The translations under genes were made by a program, and so were the position numbers. From an uncultured Pirellulaceae bacterium (GTDB lineage: Bacteria; Planctomycetota; Planctomycetia; Pirellulales; Pirellulaceae), in assembly GCA_938083195.1 (NCBI GenBank), contig CALKCK010000029.1:1-46991 (forward strand): 46,991 bases of DNA, written 5' to 3'. This document shows, piece after piece, positions 36,550 to 46,034 of the stretch. Below the pieces are notes generated by a model. It worked only from the letters and a program-made list of their open reading frames with translations, was not told the DNA's origin and ran no database searches. How positions within the stretch are numbered: position 1 is the stretch's first letter; each line of letters opens with the position of its first letter.

Positions 36550-38025
36550 TTACTCGGGTGATCGCTCGCGAGTTACTTTCCCTTCGGCCCAGCGTTTTAA
36601 GCCAGCGAGTCGATCTTTACCCAACTCAAAATACAGGAACGGCAATGACTCTAAATGGCTCTTAAAAGCTTCTCCGCAATCGAGTTCCCCGGACCCTGCA
36701 TCCACCAACCCCCGCTCGACCATCTCCCACATTAGCAGTTCTGAAATTTGCTGATGTCCAAAAATGGTCGGGTGTACGTGATCTAGCATCGACCCACGTC
36801 CCGGAATTCCATCGGGGGCAACTGATTCAAAAAATGCCTTAACATCCACAATCGGCACCGCATTCTCTTTTGCCACACGATTAATAGCTGCATACATTGG
36901 TTCCACAATTCGCAACGGACAAACATCTTCCTCTTTGGCCAAAACCAAATGACGTCTTGCGGATTCCAGTTCCCCCAATTGGTGATAGACCTGCCCCAAT
37001 CGATAGTGAGCTTCCGCATGCCGAGGGTTCATTTCAACCAGCGCCTTTAAACGAACGCTCATCTCAGACCACTCCACTCTCTCTTCCGTCTCACCGGTCA
37101 AAGCCTGCCATTCAGATTCAAATTTTGAGAGTTGAGACTCGGTCATACCCGATGAATGCTGGCTCTTAAATGGCGACGCATCCATTAAATTCGTGACTGG
37201 ATTACAAAGAATTAAAGGAACCTCTGCCTCCTCGGCTGCATCAACCATCGCATTGAGATTTTGTTCAAAATGCTCAACTATATCCTCCCGCCACGGATCA
37301 TCTCGTTCGTATTGCTCTAGCCCACCTCGAAAATCCAATCTCGCTTCGACATCCGTTGGCAAGACATTTTCTGGATCGACAGGCTCCGACTTCGCCTCCA
37401 TCAACCTCGATCTTAAAAAACTGTAAGACCGAAAACTAGAAAGTCGTTCATGGGTGCGTCCAATCCAACTGGGTGTTTTTTTTATTTGATCGTAAGTCCG
37501 ATCCTCTAAAAATTCATTCTGCCCCGTATAAAGAACAATTAAATCAGGTTCGTAATCGAGAACTTCTTCAACAATTGGAACCAGTCGATAACTTGCGTAG
37601 GACACTCCGCCACAATTCACAACCGTCCATTTTCTTGTGGAATCAAGCTGTTCAAGCCGCAACTGAAGCCACTTGGGAAACGATGTATCGGGAGCAAAAG
37701 GACGTCCCTGGACGGTCGACCCTCCAATACAAAAAACACGAAATTCGTTATCTGCTTTCACTGCTGGGAATTTTGCTTCGCAAAACAAGGGCATCCGATT
37801 AGACGCGATCTCGTACTCGCCTCCCGCTCCATTCACAACAAAAAGCGGGCGAATTTCGGTGAAGCCAATATATGGATCGGTAACCGCATCTGAATTCTGC
37901 CACCCCCAGCCCCAGAGCACCAATTCAAACAATAAAAACGGCAACAAGCCGATGGCAATCGCACCAACTCGAAACAAGAGCGAACGCTTCCACGATTTTG
38001 TTGAACCCACCTGATTTCCTGACAC
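36550..38025 (-). CDS. Membrane-anchored SGNH hydrolase with TPR segment
   Basis: It has 491 residues; the GTG start follows GAGGAGG at good spacing. One N-terminal membrane helix (about 18-40, LFRVGAIAIGLLPFLLFELV) places the rest outside the cytoplasm. The SGNH/GDSL catalytic pieces are the nucleophile S103 in CIGGSTVQG, VNCGGVSYAS, LYTGQNEFLE, and the Asp-His pair in MLDHVHPTIFGHQ (about 417-428). A tetratricopeptide-like hairpin (NPRHAEAHYRLGQVYHQLGE) lies between them, near 335-365. It probably adds or removes ester groups such as acetyl on an exported glycan. It is divergent from the carbamoyltransferase gene; SGNH proteins often accompany carbamoyltransferase-SxtJ-DUF5989 modules. Confidence 0.82.
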   Translation of the reverse strand: MSGNQVGSTKSWKRSLLFRVGAIAIGLLPFLLFELVLWGWGWQNSDAVTDPYIGFTEIRPLFVVNGAGGEYEIASNRMPLFCEAKFPAVKADNEFRVFCIGGSTVQGRPFAPDTSFPKWLQLRLEQLDSTRKWTVVNCGGVSYASYRLVPIVEEVLDYEPDLIVLYTGQNEFLEDRTYDQIKKTPSWIGRTHERLSSFRSYSFLRSRLMEAKSEPVDPENVLPTDVEARLDFRGGLEQYERDDPWREDIVEHFEQNLNAMVDAAEEAEVPLILCNPVTNLMDASPFKSQHSSGMTESQLSKFESEWQALTGETEERVEWSEMSVRLKALVEMNPRHAEAHYRLGQVYHQLGELESARRHLVLAKEEDVCPLRIVEPMYAAINRVAKENAVPIVDVKAFFESVAPDGIPGRGSMLDHVHPTIFGHQQISELLMWEMVERGLVDAGSGELDCGEAFKSHLESLPFLYFELGKDRLAGLKRWAEGKVTRERSPE

Positions 38026-38143
38026 TCTGCCTCCTCACCCTATTTCCAAATAGCTTGCGAGATTCCTCCACCACCGGAGTTCCTCCGCACGCTGCCAGAA
38101 GTATAATCCAGTTTTACATTGTCATGCGAGCAGTATTGATTCA

Positions 38144-40135
38144 ATGTCCGTAATTCTCGGCATCTCCGCTTTTTATCACGACTCCGCCGCCGCCTTGGTG
38201 GTCGATGGAGTCGTTGTCGCCGCTGCACAAGAAGAACGTTTCACGCGAAAGAAACACGAATCCAATTTCCCACAACAAGCCATCGAGTTTTGCCTAGCTT
38301 GGGCAGGCCTGGAAATTGAAGAACTCGATCACGTTGTATTTTACGAAAAACCATTTCTAAAATTTGAACGAATCCTTGAGACACACCTCGCTCACGCTCC
38401 CCGCGGCCTCGAATCGTTCATGACCTCGATTCCCATTTGGCTAAGAAGCAAACTGTACATCTCTAGGATAATAACGAAAGGCCTGAAAGGACGATATAAA
38501 AAACGCATTCTTTTCGTCGAACACCACCAATCGCACGCTGCAAGCGCATTTTTTCAATCTCCATTTGAAGAGGCAGCTATCCTTACCGTGGACGGGGCAG
38601 GGGAGTGGACGACGACGGCAATCGGACTCGGCGTTGACTCAAAAATCCAACTCCACAATGAACTTCACTTCCCCAATTCGCTTGGGCTCCTCTATTCTGC
38701 GTTCACCTACTTTTGCGGATTCCGAATCAACAGCGGGGAAGGCAAACTGATGGGATTGGCGCCGTTTGGCACACCAGTTTACGCAGACGCGATTCTTGGG
38801 AACCTAATCGATTTGCAACCCGACGGATCCTTTCAACTAAATCAGGAATTCTTCGAATACTGCACCGGCAGCAAGATGACTTCGTCAAAGTTCGACCAAC
38901 TTTTTGACGGCCCCCCAAGAGCGCCCGAATCTACTATTACGCAACGAGAAAAAAACCTCGCCGCATCGATTCAATTTGTTATCGAATCTGCGCTGCTGAA
39001 AATCACCAACCACCTGTTTCAATTAACGCAATGCGACCAACTCTGCATTGCCGGAGGCGTTGCATTAAATTGCGTTGCCAATGGAAAATTGCTCCGAGAG
39101 AGCCCGTTTAAAAAAATCTGGGTCAACGCTGCCCCCGGAGATGCCGGCGGCGCTATTGGTGCGGCCTTATTTGCGTGGCACCAAATCCTTGAGAACCCAA
39201 AAAACAACGCTGTTGCGACATCTCCGTTCCTTGGCCCGGAGTATTCCGAAACCCAAATCCGCAACACCTTAAAAAGATACAATGCGAATTTCCAGGAACT
39301 CTCAAACGACGAATTAGCAAACACCGCTGCTAATGATTTAGCCAGTGAGAAAATCATTGGGTGGTTTCAGAATCGCATGGAATTTGGACCTCGGGCTCTG
39401 GGAAACCGCAGCATTCTCGCAGATCCCCGCCCACTAACTGCCCAAGACCAATTAAATCGAAAGGTCAAATTCCGAGAACCGTTTCGCCCATTTGCCCCTG
39501 TCATTCTTCAGGAGGAATTCGAGAATTGGTTTTCAACCCGTCATTCGTCGCCGCTAATGTCATTCGCCGCATACCTGCACCCTGAGGTACCAGCAACCAA
39601 GTTTCCCGGCATTACACACGTTGACCGTTCATCTCGAATCCAGACGATCGCCTCGACGGACAACCCGTTCCTTTACCAATTACTGAATCGTTTTCGCAGC
39701 GAGACCGGTTGCCCAATGCTCGTAAATACAAGTTTCAATGTTCGCGGAGAGCCGATTGTTTGTTCGCCGGACGATGCGTATCAATGTTTCATGAAAACAA
39801 ATATCGATGCCCTAGCGATCGGAAAATTCTATCTGAGAAAAGAAGACCAACCCAGTTTCAACACTGAAACGCGTCCCCCCAAATACAAAAACACATGGCT
39901 CAACCGCGGATTCCATGCATGGCAAAAGCTGACTTTCCCATTACGGTGGGCAGTATCAAAAATTGCCTTATTACTGGTTTACTACCTCTGCATTTTCCCC
40001 ATCAGCCTGCTCCTCTATCGATTTAAATTCAAAAACAAATCGATTCCCGTTTCCCATCCCACTGAGAAGACGATATCTTATTGGCGATCTCGAAACGAAA
40101 CGACCGACAAAACCCGCTACTTTAAACAATATTAA
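38144..40135 (+). CDS. Carbamoyltransferase fused to an SxtJ-like membrane tail
   Basis: It has 663 residues. Residues 1-565 are a NodU/TobZ-type O-carbamoyltransferase: GISAFYHDSAAALV, QEERFTRKKHES, EHHQSHAASAFF, TVDGAGEWTT, NSGEGKLMGLAPFG, LCIAGGVALNCVANG, FGPRALGNRSILADPR and NTSFNVRGEPIVCSP. Transfer of a carbamoyl group from carbamoyl phosphate through an adenylate is known for the family. The last ~75 residues are not part of that fold: a hydrophobic helix at about 607-625 (IALLLVYYLCIFPISLLLY), then ISYWRSRNETTDKTRYFKQY. This resembles the C-terminal half of SxtJ, normally a separate gene next to sxtI-type carbamoyltransferases. The enzyme would thus be tethered to the membrane. Followed after 4 bases by the DUF5989 gene. 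Confidence 0.88.
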   Translation: MSVILGISAFYHDSAAALVVDGVVVAAAQEERFTRKKHESNFPQQAIEFCLAWAGLEIEELDHVVFYEKPFLKFERILETHLAHAPRGLESFMTSIPIWLRSKLYISRIITKGLKGRYKKRILFVEHHQSHAASAFFQSPFEEAAILTVDGAGEWTTTAIGLGVDSKIQLHNELHFPNSLGLLYSAFTYFCGFRINSGEGKLMGLAPFGTPVYADAILGNLIDLQPDGSFQLNQEFFEYCTGSKMTSSKFDQLFDGPPRAPESTITQREKNLAASIQFVIESALLKITNHLFQLTQCDQLCIAGGVALNCVANGKLLRESPFKKIWVNAAPGDAGGAIGAALFAWHQILENPKNNAVATSPFLGPEYSETQIRNTLKRYNANFQELSNDELANTAANDLASEKIIGWFQNRMEFGPRALGNRSILADPRPLTAQDQLNRKVKFREPFRPFAPVILQEEFENWFSTRHSSPLMSFAAYLHPEVPATKFPGITHVDRSSRIQTIASTDNPFLYQLLNRFRSETGCPMLVNTSFNVRGEPIVCSPDDAYQCFMKTNIDALAIGKFYLRKEDQPSFNTETRPPKYKNTWLNRGFHAWQKLTFPLRWAVSKIALLLVYYLCIFPISLLLYRFKFKNKSIPVSHPTEKTISYWRSRNETTDKTRYFKQY

Positions 40136-40139
40136 TTTC

Positions 40140-40352
40140 GTGAATTCCAAGCAGCAAAAAAAAACTGAACCTGCAACGTTTCTGGACAAATCCAACTCCA
40201 AACACCCTAACGTCTTAATTGAGTTTGGCGACTTCTTAATTAATAATAAGAAATGGTGGCTGACTCCAATTTTCTTTATCTTGCTTTTATTCAGTCTTTT
40301 CATTGCCCTGACGGGAACTGCCATCGGCCCGTTTATCTACGCTTTCTTTTGA
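40140..40352 (+). CDS. Small DUF5989 (SxtK-like) membrane protein
   Basis: It has 70 residues from a GTG at 40140, 4 bases after the carbamoyltransferase stop; no ATG is available in frame downstream of that stop before the conserved part. A polar N-terminus is followed by IEFGDFLINNKKWWLTPIFF, one membrane helix, and the end TGTAIGPFIYAFF. These match the DUF5989 pattern (flexible N-term, K-K-x-W-L-x-P-I, helix, APFIY-F). Such peptides co-occur with carbamoyltransferases and SxtJ; their function is unknown. Its TGA overlaps the next ATG by one base (40352). Confidence 0.85.
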   Translation: MNSKQQKKTEPATFLDKSNSKHPNVLIEFGDFLINNKKWWLTPIFFILLLFSLFIALTGTAIGPFIYAFF

Positions 40353-41044
40353 TGAATCTGTCACTCCTTATCTCTCACCCCTTAAAAGGCTCCCAACAAG
40401 CCATGCTAGTTATCGACGAGCACCCGTTACTTGAGACCGCGGTTGTGATTACCGAATTCGATCAGCCCATCGGGGAAACGCCATCGCCTATCGCACTCGC
40501 CGAAAAACTTGCTTTCCCCCAAACGGTTCCGATTGCCACTGAGCCGGACGTTAAACCTCACGTCCGCGACATGCTCCGATTTGGCGGCTACAAACCAACT
40601 GGTCGCGGTAAGCCGGCGTCGGAATATCTCCGACAAGCGGTTGAAAAAAACAAATTGTCGCCTATCAACCTTCCCGTCGACATCTGCAATATCGTTTCGC
40701 TCCATAGCGGGTTGCCGATCAGCGTCATCGATGTGGATTTAGCGTCAGAGCCACTAAGAATTCGCATCGCCCCGGAAGACTCGCACTATGTTTTCAATCA
40801 AACGGGACAAACGATTAAGCTCGATGGACTACTGTGTCTCTTCGACAATCTTGGGGCATGTGCGAACGCCGTAAAGGATTCGCAGAGAACAAAAACATCT
40901 CCCCAAACACGAAGAACGCTTTCAATAATTTGGGGCACTCAGTCGCTGCCAAAGTACTGTGCAACCGTCGCTCAATGGTACTGCGATGTCCTTAACGAAT
41001 TCGGAACGACTCAATTCGTTTGCCCCACCAACAAGGAAGTTTGA
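40352..41044 (+). CDS. B3/4-domain protein (PheT-like editing domain)
   Basis: It has 230 residues. Its ATG shares one base with the upstream TGA (TGATG), so translation is coupled. The B3/4 domain of phenylalanyl-tRNA synthetase beta, found alone in many bacteria, is recognised by DMLRFGGYKPTGRGKPASEY and PINLPVDICNIVSLHSGLPI followed by SVIDVD. The end has DGLLCLFDNLGACANAVKDS and an amphipathic C-terminus. Free-standing B3/4 proteins are proposed to hydrolyse mischarged tRNA or bind nucleic acids; none of the residues here proves that. Its presence at the end of the carbamoyltransferase operon has no obvious functional link. No signal peptide, so cytoplasmic. Confidence 0.8.
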   Translation: MNLSLLISHPLKGSQQAMLVIDEHPLLETAVVITEFDQPIGETPSPIALAEKLAFPQTVPIATEPDVKPHVRDMLRFGGYKPTGRGKPASEYLRQAVEKNKLSPINLPVDICNIVSLHSGLPISVIDVDLASEPLRIRIAPEDSHYVFNQTGQTIKLDGLLCLFDNLGACANAVKDSQRTKTSPQTRRTLSIIWGTQSLPKYCATVAQWYCDVLNEFGTTQFVCPTNKEV

Positions 41045-41261
41045 CCATTCCAACTCTGGTACAAATCTTGCCCGCCCGCTTTCCAGGAAATTTCACTAAC
41101 ATTACTGAAATCTCACCACTAAAGTGGGCGCTCAAAACATAAAAAGAGACGAGCCCCAGCATTCGATGTTGCGGGACATGCGAAACGCCGAAACCCGCCT
41201 CAAATTACCAATAAGACAAAGCTTTCAGCTAGATCGGCAAGTGGATTTCAGTTTTGAACCC

Positions 41262-41277
41262 CTTCTACGCGTAGAAG
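41262..41277. promoter_or_regulatory. Perfect 16-base palindrome upstream of a small gene
   Basis: CTTCTACGCGTAGAAG is perfectly self-complementary and lies 57 bases upstream of the ATG at 41335, in a 290-base gap. Both sides are followed outward by a GAACC pentamer. This is the position and size of a repressor operator. A second inverted repeat, TTTGTA (41315-41320)/TACAAA (41329-41334), abuts the start codon. Confidence 0.45.
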
Positions 41278-41334
41278 TTTCGAACCGGACTTCGCCAACC
41301 ACCAAATCTGCAAATTTGTAAAACCGGATACAAA

Positions 41335-41769
41335 ATGCCGAATCCTCGAAGACTCCAACTAAAGCTCTGGCACCTATTTGCCGTCTTTGCATTGATTTCA
41401 TTCGGCCTGTGGCTTACGACTCAATACGGCATCTCCAAAGGAGAGATTGAAATCATCGAGTTGGAAGACTGGAATGGATTCGAATTCTCCGAAGAACACT
41501 CAATTCTGGAAGTCTCAAAGATTCAATTTCGTTTCTTAAAACCTGAACACCTAAAACAAAATTCGCAAACGAATCTTTTCATGAAACAGCATGTGCTGCT
41601 TGACTGCACCAACATCAATGTTGGAAAAAAAGTGAGATTCAAATACAGAAGCAAGCCACTTCCATGGGCTCAAGCCGAAACGCCCATTCAGGGCATCCTG
41701 AACCGACTTGGGTTGCATCCGAGCAACGTGGAGGAAACCCTAACAGAATATTTAATGCCGCCAGGCTAA
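41335..41769 (+). CDS. Short membrane-anchored protein, unknown
   Basis: It has 144 residues. An N-terminal cytoplasmic arginine/lysine tail (NPRRLQLKLW) is followed by one helix (HLFAVFALISFGLWLTTQYG); the rest should be periplasmic and beta-rich. A motif KKVRFKYRSKPLPWAQAETP is shared in outline with the 142-residue protein at 45468-45896 (KKLRYRSVALGPWGKEDP), as are the helix and overall length. The two are probably paralogues. No known domain is recognised. A hairpin (41315-41334) covers the ribosome site region and could regulate translation. Confidence 0.6.
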   Translation: MPNPRRLQLKLWHLFAVFALISFGLWLTTQYGISKGEIEIIELEDWNGFEFSEEHSILEVSKIQFRFLKPEHLKQNSQTNLFMKQHVLLDCTNINVGKKVRFKYRSKPLPWAQAETPIQGILNRLGLHPSNVEETLTEYLMPPG

Positions 41770-41882
41770 TCAGACTGAACTTATCCAAGCACACGGCTTG
41801 CCGCATGCCGCATAACACTTAGCCTAGCGCCGACAGCCAGCTTAGAGGCAAAACAAAATAAATCATCTCTGCCTGAGATTAC

Positions 41883-42761
41883 TTAGTTTGCTTTCTCAAT
41901 TGCCCGCTTCATTGCAGCGCCCATATCAGCGGGGCTATTGGCAACTTCAATCCCAGCCGCCTCTAAGGCCGCGATTTTTTCTGCCGCGGTTCCTTTGCCA
42001 CCACTGATGATCGCTCCAGCGTGTCCCATTCGTTTCCCGGGAGGTGCAGTCCTCCCCGCAATGAACGCAGCTACTGGCTTGGTAATGTGCTCCTGCACAT
42101 AAGCAGCAGCCTCTTCTTCGGCCGTTCCACCGATCTCGCCCATCATCAGAATAGCTTCCGTTTCATCGTCATCCTGGAACATTTGCAGACAGTCAATGAA
42201 CGACGTTCCAACAATCGGATCTCCACCAAGGCCGACACAGGTAGTTTGCCCAAGGCCTAAACTGGACGTTTGCCAGACGGCCTCATAGGTAAGCGTGCCT
42301 GAACGGCTCATAATTCCGACGCAACCTTTTTGGTGAATATAGCCCGGCATGATTCCAATTTTACATTCATCAGCCGTGATTACGCCGGGGCAGTTTGGCC
42401 CGACCAAAACAGATTTAGATTTTTTCGCAGCTTCATAAACGCGAACCATATCAATTACCGGAACACCTTCAGTCACGGCAATTACAACTTCGATTTCGGC
42501 ATTAATCGCTTCGAGAATTGCATCCGCAGCAAAAGGCGGCGGCACAAATATCATTGTCGCATTCGCTCCCGTTTGCAGACGAGCCTCTTCTACGGTGTCA
42601 AAAACAGGCAACCCGGCAACCGTCTGTCCGCCCTTGCCAGGAGTCACTCCACCCACCATTTGCGTACCGTATTCAAGGCACCCACGGGTGTGGAATTCAC
42701 CGACGTTTCCGGTGATACCCTGACAAATGACCTTTGTATCTTTGTTGATGAGGATGCTCAT
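41883..42761 (-). CDS. sucD: Succinyl-CoA synthetase alpha subunit
   Basis: Forms succinate and ATP/GTP from succinyl-CoA in the TCA cycle together with SucC. It has 292 residues. The CoA-binding start is [20 protein letters not shown], followed by [33 protein letters not shown] and [20 protein letters not shown]. The phosphorylated histidine lies in [16 protein letters not shown]. It follows sucC after 104 bases and is the second gene of the leftward operon. Succinyl-CoA is also the donor for AstA elsewhere in this window. Confidence 0.97.
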   Translation of the reverse strand: MSILINKDTKVICQGITGNVGEFHTRGCLEYGTQMVGGVTPGKGGQTVAGLPVFDTVEEARLQTGANATMIFVPPPFAADAILEAINAEIEVVIAVTEGVPVIDMVRVYEAAKKSKSVLVGPNCPGVITADECKIGIMPGYIHQKGCVGIMSRSGTLTYEAVWQTSSLGLGQTTCVGLGGDPIVGTSFIDCLQMFQDDDETEAILMMGEIGGTAEEEAAAYVQEHITKPVAAFIAGRTAPPGKRMGHAGAIISGGKGTAAEKIAALEAAGIEVANSPADMGAAMKRAIEKAN

Positions 42762-42865
42762 TGATCTTCCGCGTATAATTGATTTTTTAGAAACAGCTTA
42801 TTTTTTGGTGACTTGCAACGTAGCCCGATTTTCGAAACTACTCGGCAACTCGTATTCGGTGAGAA

Positions 42866-44050
42866 CTAGCTCAGTGTCGCAACAACTTTTTCAGCAGCGT
42901 CACCAAGATCAGTCGCAGTCACCAACTCAACATCGGATTCCTCGAGAATTCGACGCCCCTCTTCCACTTCCGTTCCTTCTAATCGGACAACGAGTGGAAC
43001 AGTAAAGCCAACCGACTTTGCAGCGACAACGATTGCCTCGGCGATCGTTGTGCACTTCATGATGCCGCCAAAGATATTGACTAAGACTGCTTTTACATTC
43101 GGGTCAGATAAAATAATCCGAAAAGCCTCGGTCACCTGATCCGCATTGGCACCACCACCGACGTCGAGAAAGTTTGCAGGTTGGCCACCATGAGTCTTGA
43201 TAATGTCCATCGTGCTCATCGCCAAACCCGCTCCGTTGACGAGGCAACCAATGTTCCCCTCTAACTTGACATAGCTCAGACCGGCCGCGGAAGCGCGAAC
43301 CTCAGATTCTTCCTCTTCTGAAAGATCCCGCATTTCCTCCCAGTCTTTGTGGCGAAAAGCTGCATTGGAATCAAAATTGATTTTGGCATCCAAGGCAACT
43401 AGATCTCCGTCACCCGTGACCACCAAGGGATTGATCTCCATCAAACTGCAATCCGTGTCAACGTAGAGCCGACAAAGTGCCTTCATAAATTTGTCCGCAG
43501 CGCGAACCGATTTTCCTTCAATCCCAAGCTTCTTACAAAGCTTTCGGACTTGGAAACTTTCAATTCCCTGAGCAGGGTCAAAATGTTCTTTAAAAATCTT
43601 CTCGGGAGTCTCGTGGGCCACCTTCTCAATCTCGACGCCACCTTCCTGAGAACACATCAACACCGGCTGCATATTCGCACGGTCCAGCACAATCCCCAGA
43701 TATAACTCGCGGGCGATATCACATCCCGCCTCGACGATGACTTGATTTACCGTTTTCCCAGCCGCTCCGGTCTGGATAGTCACCAGACGATTGCCCAACA
43801 TGGCCGCAGCCGCTTCGCGAGCTTCATCGGCAGATTTAACCAACTGGACGCCGTGCTGCTCAGAATTCTCAATAAAAGTACCCTTGCCTCGGCCGCCGGC
43901 ATGAATCTGCGATTTCACCACCGCAATCGCTCCCCCAAGTTCAGTGAAAGCCGCAGCGGCTTCTTCGGGAGTCCGCGAGACTCTGTTTTCGAGGACTTTA
44001 ACGCCAAACTGATGGAATAGCTGCTTACCTTGATACTCGTGTATTTTCAT
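42866..44050 (-). CDS. sucC: Succinyl-CoA synthetase beta subunit
   Basis: The ATP-grasp partner of SucD, 394 residues. The start at 44050 gives the family N-terminus [19 protein letters not shown]; a longer frame to 44116 is not supported. Nucleotide-binding pieces are [16 protein letters not shown] and [20 protein letters not shown]. The C-terminal ligase domain has [39 protein letters not shown] and [20 protein letters not shown]. All are near-consensus. It is divergent from the disordered-protein gene at 44284 and first in its operon. Confidence 0.97.
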   Translation of the reverse strand: MKIHEYQGKQLFHQFGVKVLENRVSRTPEEAAAAFTELGGAIAVVKSQIHAGGRGKGTFIENSEQHGVQLVKSADEAREAAAAMLGNRLVTIQTGAAGKTVNQVIVEAGCDIARELYLGIVLDRANMQPVLMCSQEGGVEIEKVAHETPEKIFKEHFDPAQGIESFQVRKLCKKLGIEGKSVRAADKFMKALCRLYVDTDCSLMEINPLVVTGDGDLVALDAKINFDSNAAFRHKDWEEMRDLSEEEESEVRASAAGLSYVKLEGNIGCLVNGAGLAMSTMDIIKTHGGQPANFLDVGGGANADQVTEAFRIILSDPNVKAVLVNIFGGIMKCTTIAEAIVVAAKSVGFTVPLVVRLEGTEVEEGRRILEESDVELVTATDLGDAAEKVVATLS

Positions 44051-44283
44051 CTTATTACATTCAAAATGTTGGGAGATAAGCCGCGGATTATATGAAAAGT
44101 TAATTTGAACGGTCAACCGGACACAAAGCTCAAATTTTATCGCAGAAAGCTACGAATCGCTCGCCAATCTAAGTTCCCGATAATCGTAAAAACCGTCAAG
44201 CTTGAGTGCGGATTCATCCTGCAATCAAAATTATCCCGATGGAACAGTATCGACTTCCATTGTATTTGTGCCGGAATTTGAAC

Positions 44284-45336
44284 ATGAATCAACATCCCCA
44301 AGACAAGCCAGCGGTTCAATTCGGGGAAACCCCCGAGCAGGCTCAGGCAAAAAGAACTCCGCAACCTAAGCTTCGCACCCCCGAAGAAATTGCGTTTACC
44401 GCACAAGAACTAGAAAAAAACATTTCTCGTTTGTCCCAAAACGCATCATTTCCAAGCAATCAACCGGCTCAAAATTTCGACGCACTCGACTACGCCTCAA
44501 TTTCATTATCGTCTCCTCGACGAACCGAAAACGAAACGCCGCCAAGGGAACCGACAGCAAACGCCCCGGACATTGATCCCTACATTGATCCTTCTGAGCT
44601 AAGAAAATCTGATTTGCAAAGTCTTCGCGACACCGACGCTGGCCCACTTTCGCCAAAAAGCGAAATTAAATTGCCAGCTGCCAATGATTCCAATGAAATG
44701 ATTTCACCGTCGAGTGACTCCCACAAGAGCCCGATGCAGCCTGAAACTCACCTTGAGACAACCGGAACAACTCCAGTCGCCCACCTCTCTTCGGGACAAC
44801 ATGACAACGTGCAAATTCATCAAGAGCTTCCACCAGTCACATGGTTCTCCGACCCCTTGTCGATCATCACGCCCCGCACGCCCCCTTCCACGAAACCACG
44901 ATCGGTTGTCACCCCTTTAAAACCTGAATCTAGCGAACCTTTTCACGACATCAGAAACTTCAGCGATTCTGCTAGTAGAAAAATAGAACTGATCAGAGGA
45001 GCCTACCGGTCGGATTCGGAATCGCGGATGATCCAATCACCCTCTCCAGAATCAAGCCAACAAGCTTCTTCAGAAATTGAAAAGAAGAAGAGCGAGGATA
45101 TTTTCGACAAAGACGAGGTCTTTCTCGCACGGACCGGTGACATCATCAATGTAAACGGCGAAGATGGATTTGATCGCATCGACCTGGCTTGCTACGACGT
45201 TAATTGCGCTTCCATTTCGCCTAACTCGATTCGAATCGATGACGAACAAACTGGCTCGTTTGAAATTCACTTTGTCGGTGTTGACTACGCCATCTTTGCT
45301 AACGGAGTCAAAATCCGCCTCGATAGCACGAACTAA
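44284..45336 (+). CDS. Disordered protein with RTX-like C-terminal segment
   Basis: It has 350 residues from the ATG at 44284; longer in-frame starts exist at 44206 (GTG) and 44239. The first ~270 residues are rich in Pro, Ser, Glu and Asp with no clear fold and no membrane helix or export signal. The last ~70 begin with ARTGDIINVNGEDGFDRIDL, which resembles one hemolysin-type calcium-binding repeat (GD-x-I-N-x-G-D-G-D-x-I-D-L). They continue as a beta-rich tail that reads like the ends of repeat-rich planctomycete proteins. It may be a remnant or a stand-alone adaptor. Its function is not known. Divergent from sucC. Confidence 0.6.
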   Translation: MNQHPQDKPAVQFGETPEQAQAKRTPQPKLRTPEEIAFTAQELEKNISRLSQNASFPSNQPAQNFDALDYASISLSSPRRTENETPPREPTANAPDIDPYIDPSELRKSDLQSLRDTDAGPLSPKSEIKLPAANDSNEMISPSSDSHKSPMQPETHLETTGTTPVAHLSSGQHDNVQIHQELPPVTWFSDPLSIITPRTPPSTKPRSVVTPLKPESSEPFHDIRNFSDSASRKIELIRGAYRSDSESRMIQSPSPESSQQASSEIEKKKSEDIFDKDEVFLARTGDIINVNGEDGFDRIDLACYDVNCASISPNSIRIDDEQTGSFEIHFVGVDYAIFANGVKIRLDSTN

Positions 45337-45467
45337 ACCCGAAGACATGCACTGCCCCGCAGGGAACCACTCCCTTATTCGTGCTCAAACTCGGCAGACA
45401 AAACACGCACACATAACACCGATGCTCACGACGATTGCTTTTCAAATAAGTGCGTTTCAAACAAGCA

Positions 45468-45896
45468 CTATTGCCGGCCATTAATCATCACCTCAGCGCC
45501 AGTTTCATAAGTCACGAAACCGACAATACTAGATTGCTGTATTTTCAGCCCTTGGGTTACAAACAATGAGTAAGGGTCTTCTTTCCCCCAAGGCCCCAAA
45601 GCGACAGATCGGTACCTGAGTTTTTTGAATGCACCTGGCTTAAAACCAAGAATCCCTGACTGTGGCAAATTCACAACATTGCATTCGAACATCCAGTTCG
45701 AATCGGGATACTCATTCGTTGTACACTGGAACGACATTTTCCCTTGTACGAACCCCTCTGAATTGAGCAAGAGATTGTTCTCAAGTAATTCAAATCGAGC
45801 GACGCGCACCCCCACTTGAGACACGCAGGCCAGGGCAAGCGAACAGAGTGAAACAACGAGCAGCAAAGCCTTTAGATTAAATCTCAATTTCACCAT
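45468..45896 (-). CDS. Short membrane-anchored protein, paralogue of 41335
   Basis: It has 142 residues from the ATG at 45896 (MVKLRFNLKALLLVVSLCSL); an upstream start at 45923 adds nine residues without support. A basic start is followed by one membrane helix (LKALLLVVSLCSLALACV), then a beta-rich exported domain. KKLRYRSVALGPWGKEDPYS parallels KKVRFKYRSKPLPWAQ in the 41335 protein. No lipobox is certain, although a Cys follows the helix (LALACV). Function unknown; it is alone on its strand between two convergent or spaced genes. Confidence 0.6.
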   Translation of the reverse strand: MVKLRFNLKALLLVVSLCSLALACVSQVGVRVARFELLENNLLLNSEGFVQGKMSFQCTTNEYPDSNWMFECNVVNLPQSGILGFKPGAFKKLRYRSVALGPWGKEDPYSLFVTQGLKIQQSSIVGFVTYETGAEVMINGRQ

Positions 45897-46034
45897 GGAC
45901 ACCGTGCAGTATTGAAAATTCACTCAACAGCCAAACTGGTTGACCTTTAACGTAACCGCCGGCGTCGACAAATAATCACTCGCAACCCAAGAAGCGGCGG
46001 ACATGGCGAACGTACGTCAACACATCACCTCTCA

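Noticed and set aside
41124..41321. 65-codon open frame upstream of the small membrane protein
   Set aside because: It crosses the perfect palindrome and has no conserved features; better explained as control DNA.
42330..42764. 144-codon plus-strand open frame
   Set aside because: Opposite sucD, which is unambiguous.
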